A stretch of 51,896 nucleotides of DNA from Lachnospiraceae bacterium FE2018 (GTDB taxonomy: Bacteria > Bacillota > Clostridia > Lachnospirales > Lachnospiraceae): NCBI GenBank assembly GCA_000702845.1, contig JNKK01000018.1, forward strand, positions 1-51,896, written 5' to 3'. Below the pieces are notes generated by a model. That model was not told the DNA's origin. It saw only the letters and a list, made by a program, of their open reading frames with translations, and did no database searches. Position numbers and translations under genes: made by a program. Of this stretch, positions 1 to 7,280 are shown in pieces; position 1 is the first letter of the stretch, and the number at the start of each line of letters is the position of its first letter.

Positions 1-203
1 TGCATCGCCAGATGCATCGCCGGGTAGCTGAGCCTGGACGGGATAAACGCTGAAGGCATCTAAGCGTGAAGCCCCCCTCAAGATAAGATATCCCATTCAT
101 TAGAAGTAAGGTCCCTGAGAGACGATCAGGTAGATAGGGCAGAGGTGGAAGTATAGTAATATATGGAGCTGACTGCTACTAATAGACCGAGGGCTTACTC
201 AAG
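1..203 (+). rRNA. 23S ribosomal RNA, 3' end (partial)
   Basis: This is the 3' terminal part of a 23S rRNA gene, cut by the left edge of the window. The conserved closing segments are visible: the GCTGAAGGCATCTAAGC region near 50-66, then the final segment with CTACTAATAGACCGAGGGCTT near 175-197. The exact 3' end is estimated at about 203. It is followed after about 70 bp by tRNA-Asn, leaving no room for a 5S gene. Confidence 0.95.
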
Positions 204-276
204 CGCAAGCGGAAAAGGTGTTAAAAAAGGTATTTGTATATGTAGTTTTGAAGGTGCATGAAGATGCACTGAATGG

Positions 277-348
277 TCCTCGATAGCTCAGCGGTAGAGC
301 ATTCGGCTGTTAACCGAAGGGTCGTAGGTTCAAACCCTACTCGGGGAG
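277..348 (+). tRNA. tRNA-Asn (GTT)
   Basis: A full cloverleaf can be folded. The acceptor arm TCCTCGA (277-283) pairs with TCGGGGA (341-347), with one G-U pair. The anticodon arm TTCGG-CTGTTAA-CCGAA carries anticodon GTT at 309-311, and the T arm has the GGTTCAAAC loop. The discriminator base is G348. The 3' CCA is not encoded, since CAA follows. It lies directly behind the 23S gene and is probably co-transcribed with it. Confidence 0.97.
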
Positions 349-356
349 CAAAAAAA

Positions 357-385
357 AACGAAGTGGAAAACCACTTCGTTTTTTT
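357..385 (+). terminator. Rho-independent terminator of the rRNA/tRNA unit
   Basis: A perfect 10-bp stem, AACGAAGTGG and CCACTTCGTT around an AAAA loop, is followed by a run of T. An A-run also precedes the stem, so it may act on the minus-strand gene that ends at 408 as well. Confidence 0.92.
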
Positions 386-407
386 GTTGTTTATGAAAAA
401 AATGTAT

Positions 408-902
408 TCAATATCCTTCCAGTTTTCTTTGTTTTCGCAGCTTAATCCGTTTCAGAGCACCCTCCCATTCAGCTTGTTCTGAGGGACCGCTGATTTCGAG
501 TCCGTAAGGAATCATTTTCGGCTTTCCTGCTTCATCAATACAGACCTGTGTCATATAGGCGGTATTGATCATATGACGCATGCCGGTCTTCGGATCTTCC
601 ACATAGACATCTGTACGAACTTCCATGGAGGTACGGCCGACATAGGTGACACGGCCGACAAGCGTGATTACATCATAGAGATTGGCGCCCTTCCGGAAAC
701 GAAGGTTGTCGACGGATGCGGATGTGACAAATCCGCCGCAGTGCCGCATGGCGGTGATCCCGGACGTTTCATCGATCCACTCCATCAGACGTCCGCCGAA
801 CAGGCGGTTGCTGCCGTTGATATCCTTATACAGGATGGTTCTTGTTGTTTCTGTCTTGGAATCTGCCACTGTTTTTTTGGGGCGTGTATCTATATTATCC
901 AT
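408..902 (-). CDS. Acyl-CoA thioesterase, hotdog fold (YkhA/YciA type)
   Basis: A 164-residue single hotdog-domain protein predicted to hydrolyse acyl-CoA in the cytosol. The family signature is clear: an N-x-N-G-like segment at 29-33, FGG at 35-37, and MEWIDE at 40-45, where the acidic residue after the hotdog helix is the expected catalytic position. The tail from about residue 145 is rich in Lys and Arg. Length is normal for single-domain YkhA-like enzymes. Its chain-length preference cannot be read from the sequence. It ends close to the rRNA terminator and is transcribed towards it. Confidence 0.88.
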   Translation of the reverse strand: MDNIDTRPKKTVADSKTETTRTILYKDINGSNRLFGGRLMEWIDETSGITAMRHCGGFVTSASVDNLRFRKGANLYDVITLVGRVTYVGRTSMEVRTDVYVEDPKTGMRHMINTAYMTQVCIDEAGKPKMIPYGLEISGPSEQAEWEGALKRIKLRKQRKLEGY

Positions 903-969
903 ACCTGTGTTTCCTCATCAGTATATCGATCAGTATATCTATCAATATTTCTATCGAGATAGCTATGTC

Positions 970-1395
970 TTATTTGTCGTTTGACTGAAACCGTCTGTGT
1001 TCTTCATCCAGTTCTGAAAACAGTTGCACCGGCGTCCATGCAGCATTATGCGGTGTGAGAACTGCTTTGTGCGGAATCCGCACCCCTTTGCGGCGCAATG
1101 CGGCGAGCACGGCATCAAGACGTTCAGAAGACAGTCCGCAAAACACGAGCATCGGTACGGGAATAGCAGTTTCATCTTTTGCAGTAGCATCTGCTGAAGC
1201 ATCAACAGTTTTCTGATCATTCTGACCGGATACGGGGTTGTTTACCGGTTCTGCAATGGTGAGTTCGCCAATTGTCAGATGATACTGCGCGCGTGAAACT
1301 GTTTTCAGCCTGATCCGCAGCGGCATCAGTGCCTGGCGGAGAAGAAGCTTCTGCTTTTCATCGTTCAGTTCAAAAAGTAATATTTGTTCTTTCAT
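970..1395 (-). CDS. DUF3783 domain protein
   Basis: A protein of 141 residues if started at the internal Met at 1395 (MKEQILLFEL); an upstream in-frame start at 1431 would add 12 residues. The N-terminal half reads like DUF3783, a small Clostridia family of unknown function. A low-complexity Ala/Asp/Thr linker near residues 65-85 is followed by a C-terminal part rich in His and Arg (KGVRIPHKAVLTPHN). No enzyme motif is evident. It lies 67 bp upstream of the thioesterase gene on the same strand, so the two may be co-transcribed. The start is uncertain because neither Met has a strong ribosome binding site. Confidence 0.65.
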   Translation of the reverse strand: MKEQILLFELNDEKQKLLLRQALMPLRIRLKTVSRAQYHLTIGELTIAEPVNNPVSGQNDQKTVDASADATAKDETAIPVPMLVFCGLSSERLDAVLAALRRKGVRIPHKAVLTPHNAAWTPVQLFSELDEEHRRFQSNDK

Positions 1396-1514
1396 AAAGG
1401 TTAGTTTATCACAGGGGTACCCGCCATTCAATCTTCAATTTATTGTGAATGAAACATAAATCATGATTCCAATCGCGCGCGAATGAATGCAAAAGATGTA
1501 CAGGATGGAGACAG

Positions 1515-1542
1515 TTTACTTTGTACGATGGTTGTGTATAAT
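1515..1542 (+). promoter_or_regulatory. Promoter of the membrane LuxR gene
   Basis: TTTACT at 1515-1520 and a perfect TATAAT at 1537-1542, 16 bp apart. This sits about 50 bp before the start at 1591 and also overlaps the divergent space upstream of the DUF3783 gene. Confidence 0.55.
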
Positions 1543-1590
1543 GATTTTATCGGAATCAGAAAATAAATTCTTTGCAAGAAGGATATAAGA

Positions 1591-2967
1591 ATGAAGATAC
1601 GACACCTTGAACGGTATGGATCGGTGCGCACAGCAGTACTCATTTGTCTGTGTTTTCTGCTGACATCGACCGCATATCTGGAGTGGACTTATCATATAAT
1701 CGGTATGGTATCGCCGGCGAAAGCGGATTTCATAACACTCGCGGCGGGGTATGGGTTTCAGGCAGCCGGCATCGCTGTTTCCGCATGTCTGCTGCGGCGG
1801 AAAAAAGAAGAAATTCTGTATATCACACTTCTGCTGCATCTGATTTGCATGCTGCCTGCATCGCACAGCAATTCAGCCGGTTTGTCACTGGCGTCAGGCT
1901 TTGTGATGAATTTTTTGTGCGGTGTGATCTGCGGATATTATCTTTATCAGCTGAGTCTGGCCGTCAGTCCGGAGAAACGGGGATGTACTCTGGGAATCGG
2001 ATACAGCGTTTCGATTATTGTTTCCTGGCTGCTGTCTCTTATACGTAAACAGGTAGATCCGGGACATATGGGAATGATTGCCGTATGTTTTTGCCTGTCT
2101 GCGGCAATTATATGTCTGTCTGAAAACGAAAGGAGAGCGCGCAGAAATGCCGGCCGCAGCCTGCCGGAACCGATTCTGTTGCGGGCATTATCGGATGATC
2201 AGTCATTCAGAAAGGATCTGCTTGCAGTCAGCATTCTTGTACTCCTCTTCAGTGTAATTAACAGTTGTGGATTCGGATTTCCTTCGGCAGACCTCAGCAG
2301 GGGGATCAGTGTGGAATTTTCACGGATTTTCTACGCGGCAGGACTCCTGATTGCAGGAATCGTGAATGACAGAGACCGCAGATACGGGGGAATTCTGGCG
2401 ATGACGGCCCTTGTGGTACCTTTCATCATGCTTGCGATACAAGGTGTATCCGTTTCTTTTCTGATTCTGTGGGCTCTGAGTTATTTCACGTTTGGATTTT
2501 TTACAGTCTTTCGGATTCTTACATTTTCAGATATGGCCGGAGAAAAGAAGCTGTTTGCCGTTTCCGGGTTCGGATTGCTGGCCGGACGTCTGGGTGACGC
2601 ATTCGGAGAAATGATTACGCTGCTGCTTGCAGAACATGTCCTGATCTTAATTGCATTGCTTGCCGCTCTGTTTGCGGCGGCAGTTGTCCTGTTCTTTGTC
2701 CTCTATCAGAGAATCTGGCTGCCTCAGTATCCCGGACAGGAAACGGAACAGGAAAAATTCAGCCGTTTTTCAGCACAGTATGAATTGTCCGCAAGAGAGC
2801 GTGAAGTGCTGATGCTGATTCTGCAGGAAAAGAACAACCAGGAGATTGCAGAAGCGCTCTCCATCTCGGAAAGTACTGTAAAATTTCATATTCACAACCT
2901 TCTGCAGAAAACAGGCTGCAGAAACCGTGTGATACTTTTAAATACATATACAGGGCTGCCGCGTTAA
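1591..2967 (+). CDS. Membrane-spanning LuxR-type regulator (MFS-like domain plus C-terminal HTH)
   Basis: This 458-residue protein joins a membrane domain to a DNA-binding domain. Residues 1-380 hold about 12 hydrophobic segments arranged like a major-facilitator or sensor fold. Residues 395-458 form a LuxR/GerE helix-turn-helix with the usual start LSAREREVLMLI, the middle NNQEIAEALSISESTVKFHI and a final helix. The HTH would face the cytoplasm, so it may bind DNA while tethered to the membrane and sense a ligand or ion through the MFS-like part. Such fusions are best known to me from Coriobacteria. No adjacent gene is an obvious target. The start has an AAGGA ribosome site 8 bp upstream. 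Confidence 0.85.
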   Translation: MKIRHLERYGSVRTAVLICLCFLLTSTAYLEWTYHIIGMVSPAKADFITLAAGYGFQAAGIAVSACLLRRKKEEILYITLLLHLICMLPASHSNSAGLSLASGFVMNFLCGVICGYYLYQLSLAVSPEKRGCTLGIGYSVSIIVSWLLSLIRKQVDPGHMGMIAVCFCLSAAIICLSENERRARRNAGRSLPEPILLRALSDDQSFRKDLLAVSILVLLFSVINSCGFGFPSADLSRGISVEFSRIFYAAGLLIAGIVNDRDRRYGGILAMTALVVPFIMLAIQGVSVSFLILWALSYFTFGFFTVFRILTFSDMAGEKKLFAVSGFGLLAGRLGDAFGEMITLLLAEHVLILIALLAALFAAAVVLFFVLYQRIWLPQYPGQETEQEKFSRFSAQYELSAREREVLMLILQEKNNQEIAEALSISESTVKFHIHNLLQKTGCRNRVILLNTYTGLPR

Positions 2968-3002
2968 ACATGTTGTTTGACGCAGCAACCCTGTATTTTT
3001 TT
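2950..3002 (+). terminator. Terminator overlapping the end of the LuxR gene
   Basis: A long interrupted stem (ACAGGGCTGC... and ...GCAACCCTGT, with GTTTAAC-type inner pairs) is followed by TATTTTTTT. The left arm lies inside the last codons of the gene. Confidence 0.8.
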
Positions 3003-3073
3003 AGAAACCGCACATTGGTATGCGGCGGTGCACTTTGGTGAACAAAAGAGATGGAAGGAGAGAAATATGCAGT

Positions 3074-4063
3074 TTATTTCTTAACAATAAAGACCGTGTA
3101 ATATCCTTCCGGGTCCTGCACAGTTGTCGTCAGCTTTTTCTCGCCGGGCATACCGGAAGAACCGGTTGAACCGGTAATACGCTGGTAGAGTGCATCCACA
3201 TTGCTTCCCGTAATGCCAACGTTGTTTCCTTTGTAGTCCAGGTACTTATATCCGGGATCCAGCGTCAGGCTCTTTCCCATGCGGTCAAGTACCGGATAGC
3301 TTCCGGAACCGGTGAACGTGATGCCGTTCATTACGGTATCGGGCGTAGCCTTTGTTCCGATGCTGCCGCCTTTTAATGATACCCTGCAGCCGGACTCCAG
3401 TATATTGATGCCGCTTCCAAAGTGTGTGAAATTCATTGTCGAATTAAGTGCGCCGGCGCGGATTCTGGGCCTGCCGGTCAGGAAAAGCTTTGAACTGCCC
3501 ATCATCGCCACACCATTATTGATTCCCTGTACGACGTTTGTTCCCTGCAGGTAGCACTGCGCGGATCCGGTCAGGTAGATGGCGGAGGCAAGACCGGTTC
3601 GGAATTCTGTGGGGTCATTTACAATGGAGGCATTGTTTTTCATATAGAGTTTAGCCTTGCCGTTAACCTGGATTCCCATCCATTCTTTCGAATAGATAAC
3701 GCCGCCCTTTTTCTTTGAGTTCTTAAGGATAACCGTTCCTTTGTTGATGGTCAGCGGACTGGATTCTGATCCGGTTCCCCAGTCCGTGATTTTGTGACCG
3801 TTGAGGTCGATGGTATATTTCTTGTTTTTTTTGATCGTAAGATACTGTTTTGTATTTTTTAATGTAATATTCTTCGTGAGTTTAAATTTACCGCCCTTCT
3901 TTTTCGAGATGTTCTTCCAGTCTTTTGCGGATTTGATTTTATATACCTTTGCTTTTGCCTGAACCGGTGCTGCAGTTGAAGCACTGATGAACATGCAGGC
4001 CAGGAGCAGCAACAGCAGAAGCGTGCAGTGTCTTATTTTACGTTGTGGTAATTTGTTAACCAT
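3074..4063 (-). CDS. Secreted lysine-rich protein, probable right-handed beta-helix
   Basis: A 329-residue exported protein. A basic start (KLPQRKIRH) and a run of Leu end in an Ala-rich cleavage region near residue 35. The mature part begins with Lys-rich sequence (KIKSAKDWKNISKKKGGKF) and continues with short repeated beta-strand turns of the kind seen in pectin-lyase-like helices (ITLKN, IDLNGHKI, VILKNSKKKGG, LYMKNNASI, YLQGTNVVQG, LFLTGRPRI). No catalytic residues of a polysaccharide lyase could be identified, so it may bind rather than cleave. No wall anchor is seen. The region upstream carries a set of phased direct repeats, suggesting tight regulation. Confidence 0.7.
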   Translation of the reverse strand: MVNKLPQRKIRHCTLLLLLLLACMFISASTAAPVQAKAKVYKIKSAKDWKNISKKKGGKFKLTKNITLKNTKQYLTIKKNKKYTIDLNGHKITDWGTGSESSPLTINKGTVILKNSKKKGGVIYSKEWMGIQVNGKAKLYMKNNASIVNDPTEFRTGLASAIYLTGSAQCYLQGTNVVQGINNGVAMMGSSKLFLTGRPRIRAGALNSTMNFTHFGSGINILESGCRVSLKGGSIGTKATPDTVMNGITFTGSGSYPVLDRMGKSLTLDPGYKYLDYKGNNVGITGSNVDALYQRITGSTGSSGMPGEKKLTTTVQDPEGYYTVFIVKK

Positions 4064-4155
4064 GGGAACTCCTCCTTTTGTGTGTGAGTAATGTTTGCGG
4101 GCAGCAGGATATAGTTATATAACGTTACCATAGTATGCAACTTTGTGTGTTTCAA

Positions 4156-4207
4156 GTCAGGATTCGGTCAGTTTATGCGGATTTGGTGCAGGTCAGGTTT
4201 AGGTCAG
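4156..4207 (-). promoter_or_regulatory. Four phased GTCAG direct repeats (likely response-regulator site)
   Basis: GTCAG starts at 4156, 4167, 4192 and 4203, giving spacings of 11, 25 and 11 bp; on the coding strand these read CTGAC. The set lies upstream of the secreted protein gene and overlaps a possible -35 (TTGAAA on the minus strand). Pairs spaced by one helical turn are typical of OmpR/PhoB-class regulator boxes. The 4064-4378 gap holds no gene. Confidence 0.5.
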
Positions 4208-4378
4208 GCTGTTTCAGAGACAAATAATCCGGATATCTGCCGGAAAACGCAGGAGGCTCAATTCAGATGGAGAAATCTCTGCCTGAGTTGAAAGCAGATA
4301 AAGCTTATGATAAATTGAACATGAGGCTAAAAACAAAACAGAACCAATAACAGGTTCCTGTATGATAAGGAGAATGCA

Positions 4379-5173
4379 ATGAAAATCGGATTTATCGGAT
4401 GTGGAAATATGGCGTCGGCAATTATTGGAGGCATTATTAAAAATCAGCTGGTTCCGGCGGATGACATTATGGTTTCGGCGAAGACAAAGGCTACGCTGCA
4501 GCGCGCTGCGGACAGTTTTCATGTCCGCACGAGTCTGGAAAGCAGGATGGTGGCGGAGTTTGCGGATGTTCTTGTACTTGCGGTAAAGCCGAATGTCGTC
4601 GGTGCTGTCGCGGAAGAGATCCGGGAGATTGTCAGACCGGATACTGTAATCGTGTCGATTGCTGCCGGAAGAGAATTGTCTTATCTTGCGGAAGTTCTGG
4701 GAGACCAGCAGAAAATCACGCGCGCCATGCCGAATACACCGGCACTTGTCGGCGAAGGTATGACGGCGCTTTGCCCGAATCAAAATGTTACAGCGGAAGA
4801 TCTGGAAAAGGTTTCCCGCATTTTTAACTGTTTTGGCCGCGCGGAGGTGGTGCCGGAGGATCTGATGCCGGCAGTCACGGCCGTCAGCGGCAGCGCACCG
4901 GAATATGTGTTCATGTTTATTGAGTCGATGGCGGACGCCGCAGTTCATCAGGGAATGGAGCGGGAGACTGCATATAAGTTTGCCGCGCAGACGGTCCTTG
5001 GCAGCGCGAAGATGGTGCTGGATTCCGGCCTGCATATCGGAAAACTGCGGGATATGCTTATGACACCGGGCGGGACAACGATCGAAGGACTTCGGGTTCT
5101 TGAGGAAAAAGGCATGCGCGGCGCCGTTATGGATGCGCTGATTGCAGCATCAGAGAAGGCAAAGAAGCTCTGA
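4379..5173 (+). CDS. proC: Pyrroline-5-carboxylate reductase
   Basis: Catalyses the last step of proline synthesis, the NAD(P)H-dependent reduction of 1-pyrroline-5-carboxylate, in the cytosol. Its 264 residues match the family length. The Rossmann fold opens with IGCGNMASAIIGGI at residues 5-18. The middle carries the conserved RAMPNTPALVGEGMTAL segment, and the C-terminal dimer domain has AVSGSAPEYVF and PGGTTIEGLRVLEEKGMRGAVMDA-type signatures. An AAGGAG site lies 6 bp before the ATG. It stands alone; proA and proB are not nearby. Confidence 0.96.
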   Translation: MKIGFIGCGNMASAIIGGIIKNQLVPADDIMVSAKTKATLQRAADSFHVRTSLESRMVAEFADVLVLAVKPNVVGAVAEEIREIVRPDTVIVSIAAGRELSYLAEVLGDQQKITRAMPNTPALVGEGMTALCPNQNVTAEDLEKVSRIFNCFGRAEVVPEDLMPAVTAVSGSAPEYVFMFIESMADAAVHQGMERETAYKFAAQTVLGSAKMVLDSGLHIGKLRDMLMTPGGTTIEGLRVLEEKGMRGAVMDALIAASEKAKKL

Positions 5174-5249
5174 CTGGAAATCATGTAAATGATGTTTTTT
5201 CTAAAAGACAGAGAAAGAATTGGAGAAAGAATCGGAAACACGTTTATCG

Positions 5250-5278
5250 TAGAAACATGAAAGAAATCATGGTAAAAT
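5250..5278 (+). promoter_or_regulatory. Extended -10 promoter upstream of the DJ-1 gene
   Basis: TGG-TAAAAT (5270-5278) forms an extended -10 element; the -35 is weak. A 15-bp stretch around it (AATCATGGTAAAATA) is identical to the promoter region at 17380-17396. Confidence 0.4.
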
Positions 5279-5367
5279 AGTTACAGTGCACATGGCACCC
5301 GCTCGTGTATCACATCGATCCGTATGCGGGCGGACTTATGAGAGGTTGGAGAGAAAGGAGCTATAAA

Positions 5368-5919
5368 ATGGCTAACGTATTTGTATTTCTGGCGGATGGC
5401 CTGGAAGAGGTGGAGGCACTTACACCGATTGATCTGCTGCGCAGGGCAGGAGACTCTGTGACAACGGTTTCCATTATGGACAAGAAAACAGTCACTGGCG
5501 GACATGATGTGAAAATCAAAGCCGACAAGAAGTTTGCCAAGGTTGATTTTTCAGACGGTGATCTGTTCATTCTGCCGGGCGGCGGTGTCGGAACCGAGAA
5601 TATCGAAGCGCATGACGCGCTGAAATCCCTTCTGGTTGAGAAGTTTGAGGCAGGAAAGCATATCGCAGCGATCTGTGCCGCTCCGCGTTATCTCGGGGAA
5701 CTGGGATTCCTGCAGGGGAAAAAGGCAGTCGTCTATCCGGGACTGGAAGATCGTCTGATCGGCGCCGATGTACAGCAGGTTCCCGCTGTTACAGACGGTA
5801 ATGTTACAACAGGTCACGGTCCGGGCGCTGCGACAGATTTTGCATTTGAACTGATCCGTGTGCTGCACGGCGAAGAGACAGTGGCGAAGATTAAAGAAGA
5901 GTTTGTATATCCGTATTGA
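5368..5919 (+). CDS. DJ-1/PfpI family protein (YajL/ThiJ-like)
   Basis: A 183-residue cytosolic protein of the DJ-1 family, whose members are linked to repair or removal of reactive carbonyls and oxidative stress. It shows the family order: FLADGLEEVEALTPIDLLRRAG at the N terminus with the conserved Glu, then LPGGGVGTENI, then the nucleophile elbow AICAAP with the reactive Cys, then VVYPGLED. The start at 5368 is chosen for the AAAGGAG site 7 bp upstream; an in-frame start at 5305 would add sequence unlike the family. Substrate cannot be assigned. Confidence 0.9.
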   Translation: MANVFVFLADGLEEVEALTPIDLLRRAGDSVTTVSIMDKKTVTGGHDVKIKADKKFAKVDFSDGDLFILPGGGVGTENIEAHDALKSLLVEKFEAGKHIAAICAAPRYLGELGFLQGKKAVVYPGLEDRLIGADVQQVPAVTDGNVTTGHGPGAATDFAFELIRVLHGEETVAKIKEEFVYPY

Positions 5920-6053
5920 TAACTACAAATAAATCAGATATGTGACGACAACAGGAGCAGAGAACATGGGGTGAATCCGGGACTCTGCTCCCTGTGTATG
6001 CAGGAAGGAACTGTATTGACTTCGCAAGCCTTGCTTCAGGAGGATGAATTCCG

Positions 6054-6824
6054 ATGAAACGGAAACTGACTGCGGTATCCACGCTGCACTATGTGCGTCT
6101 TGTTTACCGTTCAATTTTACTGATTTTACTCCTGATCGAGTATTTTGTTTTCCGGTTCCGTGCCGGTCCGGAGATCACCGTATCCCTGGAAGAAAATCCG
6201 GTGCTGTTATACATTACCTGCGGCGTGTTTGTTTTTGAAATGATTCTGCGTTTCTTTCCGTCAAGGTTTGAGAGTCCGGGATGTCAGAAACAGTTCCGTC
6301 AGAATTATATCAAATCCGGTAAGACAGAGATCGTGATTCAGGATAATAACGCGACAGTGCTGGTTTTGCTGCTCTGGATTACGTTTAACCTGATCTTCGG
6401 TGCGCTGCGGATGGCAGGGATTTTTGACGACGGGATCATGATTCTTCTGTGCGGCGCCTATTCTGTCTGCGATATGATCTGCATCCTGTTTTTCTGTCCG
6501 TTTCAATCCTGGTTTATGAAAAACAAGTGCTGCAGTACGTGCAGAATCTATAACTGGGATTATGCGATGATGTTTACCCCTTTGTTTTTTGTCAGACGGT
6601 ATTACGCATGGGGGCTGCTGGCATTGTCATTTGCGCTTCTGATCCGGTGGGAAATTACTTTTTACAGACATCCGGAACGATTTTCGGAGCAGACGAATGA
6701 CTATCTGAAGTGTAAGAACTGTACGGAAAAACTGTGTTCACATAAAAAGCAGCTGCATTCTCTGTGGAAGCAGGTAGAGCAGCAGACAGCGGGACGGATC
6801 CGGTTCCTGAAGAAACAGGAATAA
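6054..6824 (+). CDS. Membrane protein of unknown function with two Cys clusters
   Basis: I do not recognise this 256-residue protein. It has about five hydrophobic segments (roughly residues 18-38, 50-66, 100-125, 130-150 and 185-205). Two Cys-rich stretches follow: KCCSTC near residue 160 and CKNCTEKLCSHKK near residue 222, the second in the hydrophilic C-terminal tail and able in principle to bind a metal (three Cys and a His). An AGGAGG site lies 10 bp before the ATG. It ends in a good terminator and stands alone between the DJ-1 gene and a 241-bp repeat element. Confidence 0.75.
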   Translation: MKRKLTAVSTLHYVRLVYRSILLILLLIEYFVFRFRAGPEITVSLEENPVLLYITCGVFVFEMILRFFPSRFESPGCQKQFRQNYIKSGKTEIVIQDNNATVLVLLLWITFNLIFGALRMAGIFDDGIMILLCGAYSVCDMICILFFCPFQSWFMKNKCCSTCRIYNWDYAMMFTPLFFVRRYYAWGLLALSFALLIRWEITFYRHPERFSEQTNDYLKCKNCTEKLCSHKKQLHSLWKQVEQQTAGRIRFLKKQE

Positions 6825-6844
6825 AGACAATTTAAAAAACGGAG

Positions 6845-6884
6845 CAGCCGGGAATGATCAGAAGTGTTCATCCCGGCTGTTTTT
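6845..6884 (+). terminator. Rho-independent terminator
   Basis: The stem CAGCCGGGA (6845-6853) pairs with TCCCGGCTG (6871-6879) and is followed by TTTTT. It closes the membrane protein gene. Confidence 0.9.
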
Positions 6885-6968
6885 CTGTCTGAGATTCTGT
6901 AAAATATATGAGAAATACTGATCTGAGATAATGCGTAAGGATTGTATAATAGCAGTGTGGAGAGAAGT

Positions 6969-7209
6969 TAGTAAATCGCGATCTCTGATCGCGCGCGAGC
7001 TGCGCGACGCACCTGTGCGTCTTCCTCTGCGCAGCTCTGCGATGTCTACGCTTCGCTTCGGTCGGCGCAGAACCAGACGTCCACTGGACGTCATGCGCCG
7101 CCGGAGGCTCATTCTTCAACGCGGGCTTTAAACCCATGTTGAAGACGAGTTTGATTTTGCGCAGTACTCTCATGACTGAAGTCACGAGTATCCTGCGTTG
7201 AAGAATGAA
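6969..7209 (+). repeat. 241-bp palindrome-rich dispersed element, full copy 1
   Basis: This aligns without gaps to 26799-27039, with 8 substitutions in 241 positions by my count. It is dense in nested inverted repeats: CGCGATC/GATCGCG near 6977, GACGCAC/GTGCGTC within a larger GAGCTGCGC/GCGCAGCTC stem, GACGTCCA/TGGACGTC near 7077, and an outer 13-bp arm CATTCTTCAACGC near 7109 matched by GCGTTGAAGAATG near 7195. No transposase is encoded. The small open frames inside look like by-products of the high GC content. No target duplication is visible at the ends. Confidence 0.85.
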
Positions 7210-7280
7210 AGATGCTCAGCGCGAGGAGGACCCCCCGTACAGTGTATCTTACAAAGGCGAATAATGCTGGAGAAATTGTG

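Noticed and set aside
273-482. 69-codon frame over the tRNA
   Set aside because: It overlaps tRNA-Asn and its terminator entirely.
6858-7185. Small proteins encoded inside the 241-bp element
   Set aside because: Open frames occur in several frames of a GC-rich palindromic sequence, start and end outside the element differently in each copy, and have no ribosome site.
6969-7209. Riboswitch controlling the MATE exporter
   Set aside because: The same element sits before DUF4125 and in part after other genes, so it is not tied to one function; no known riboswitch core was recognised.
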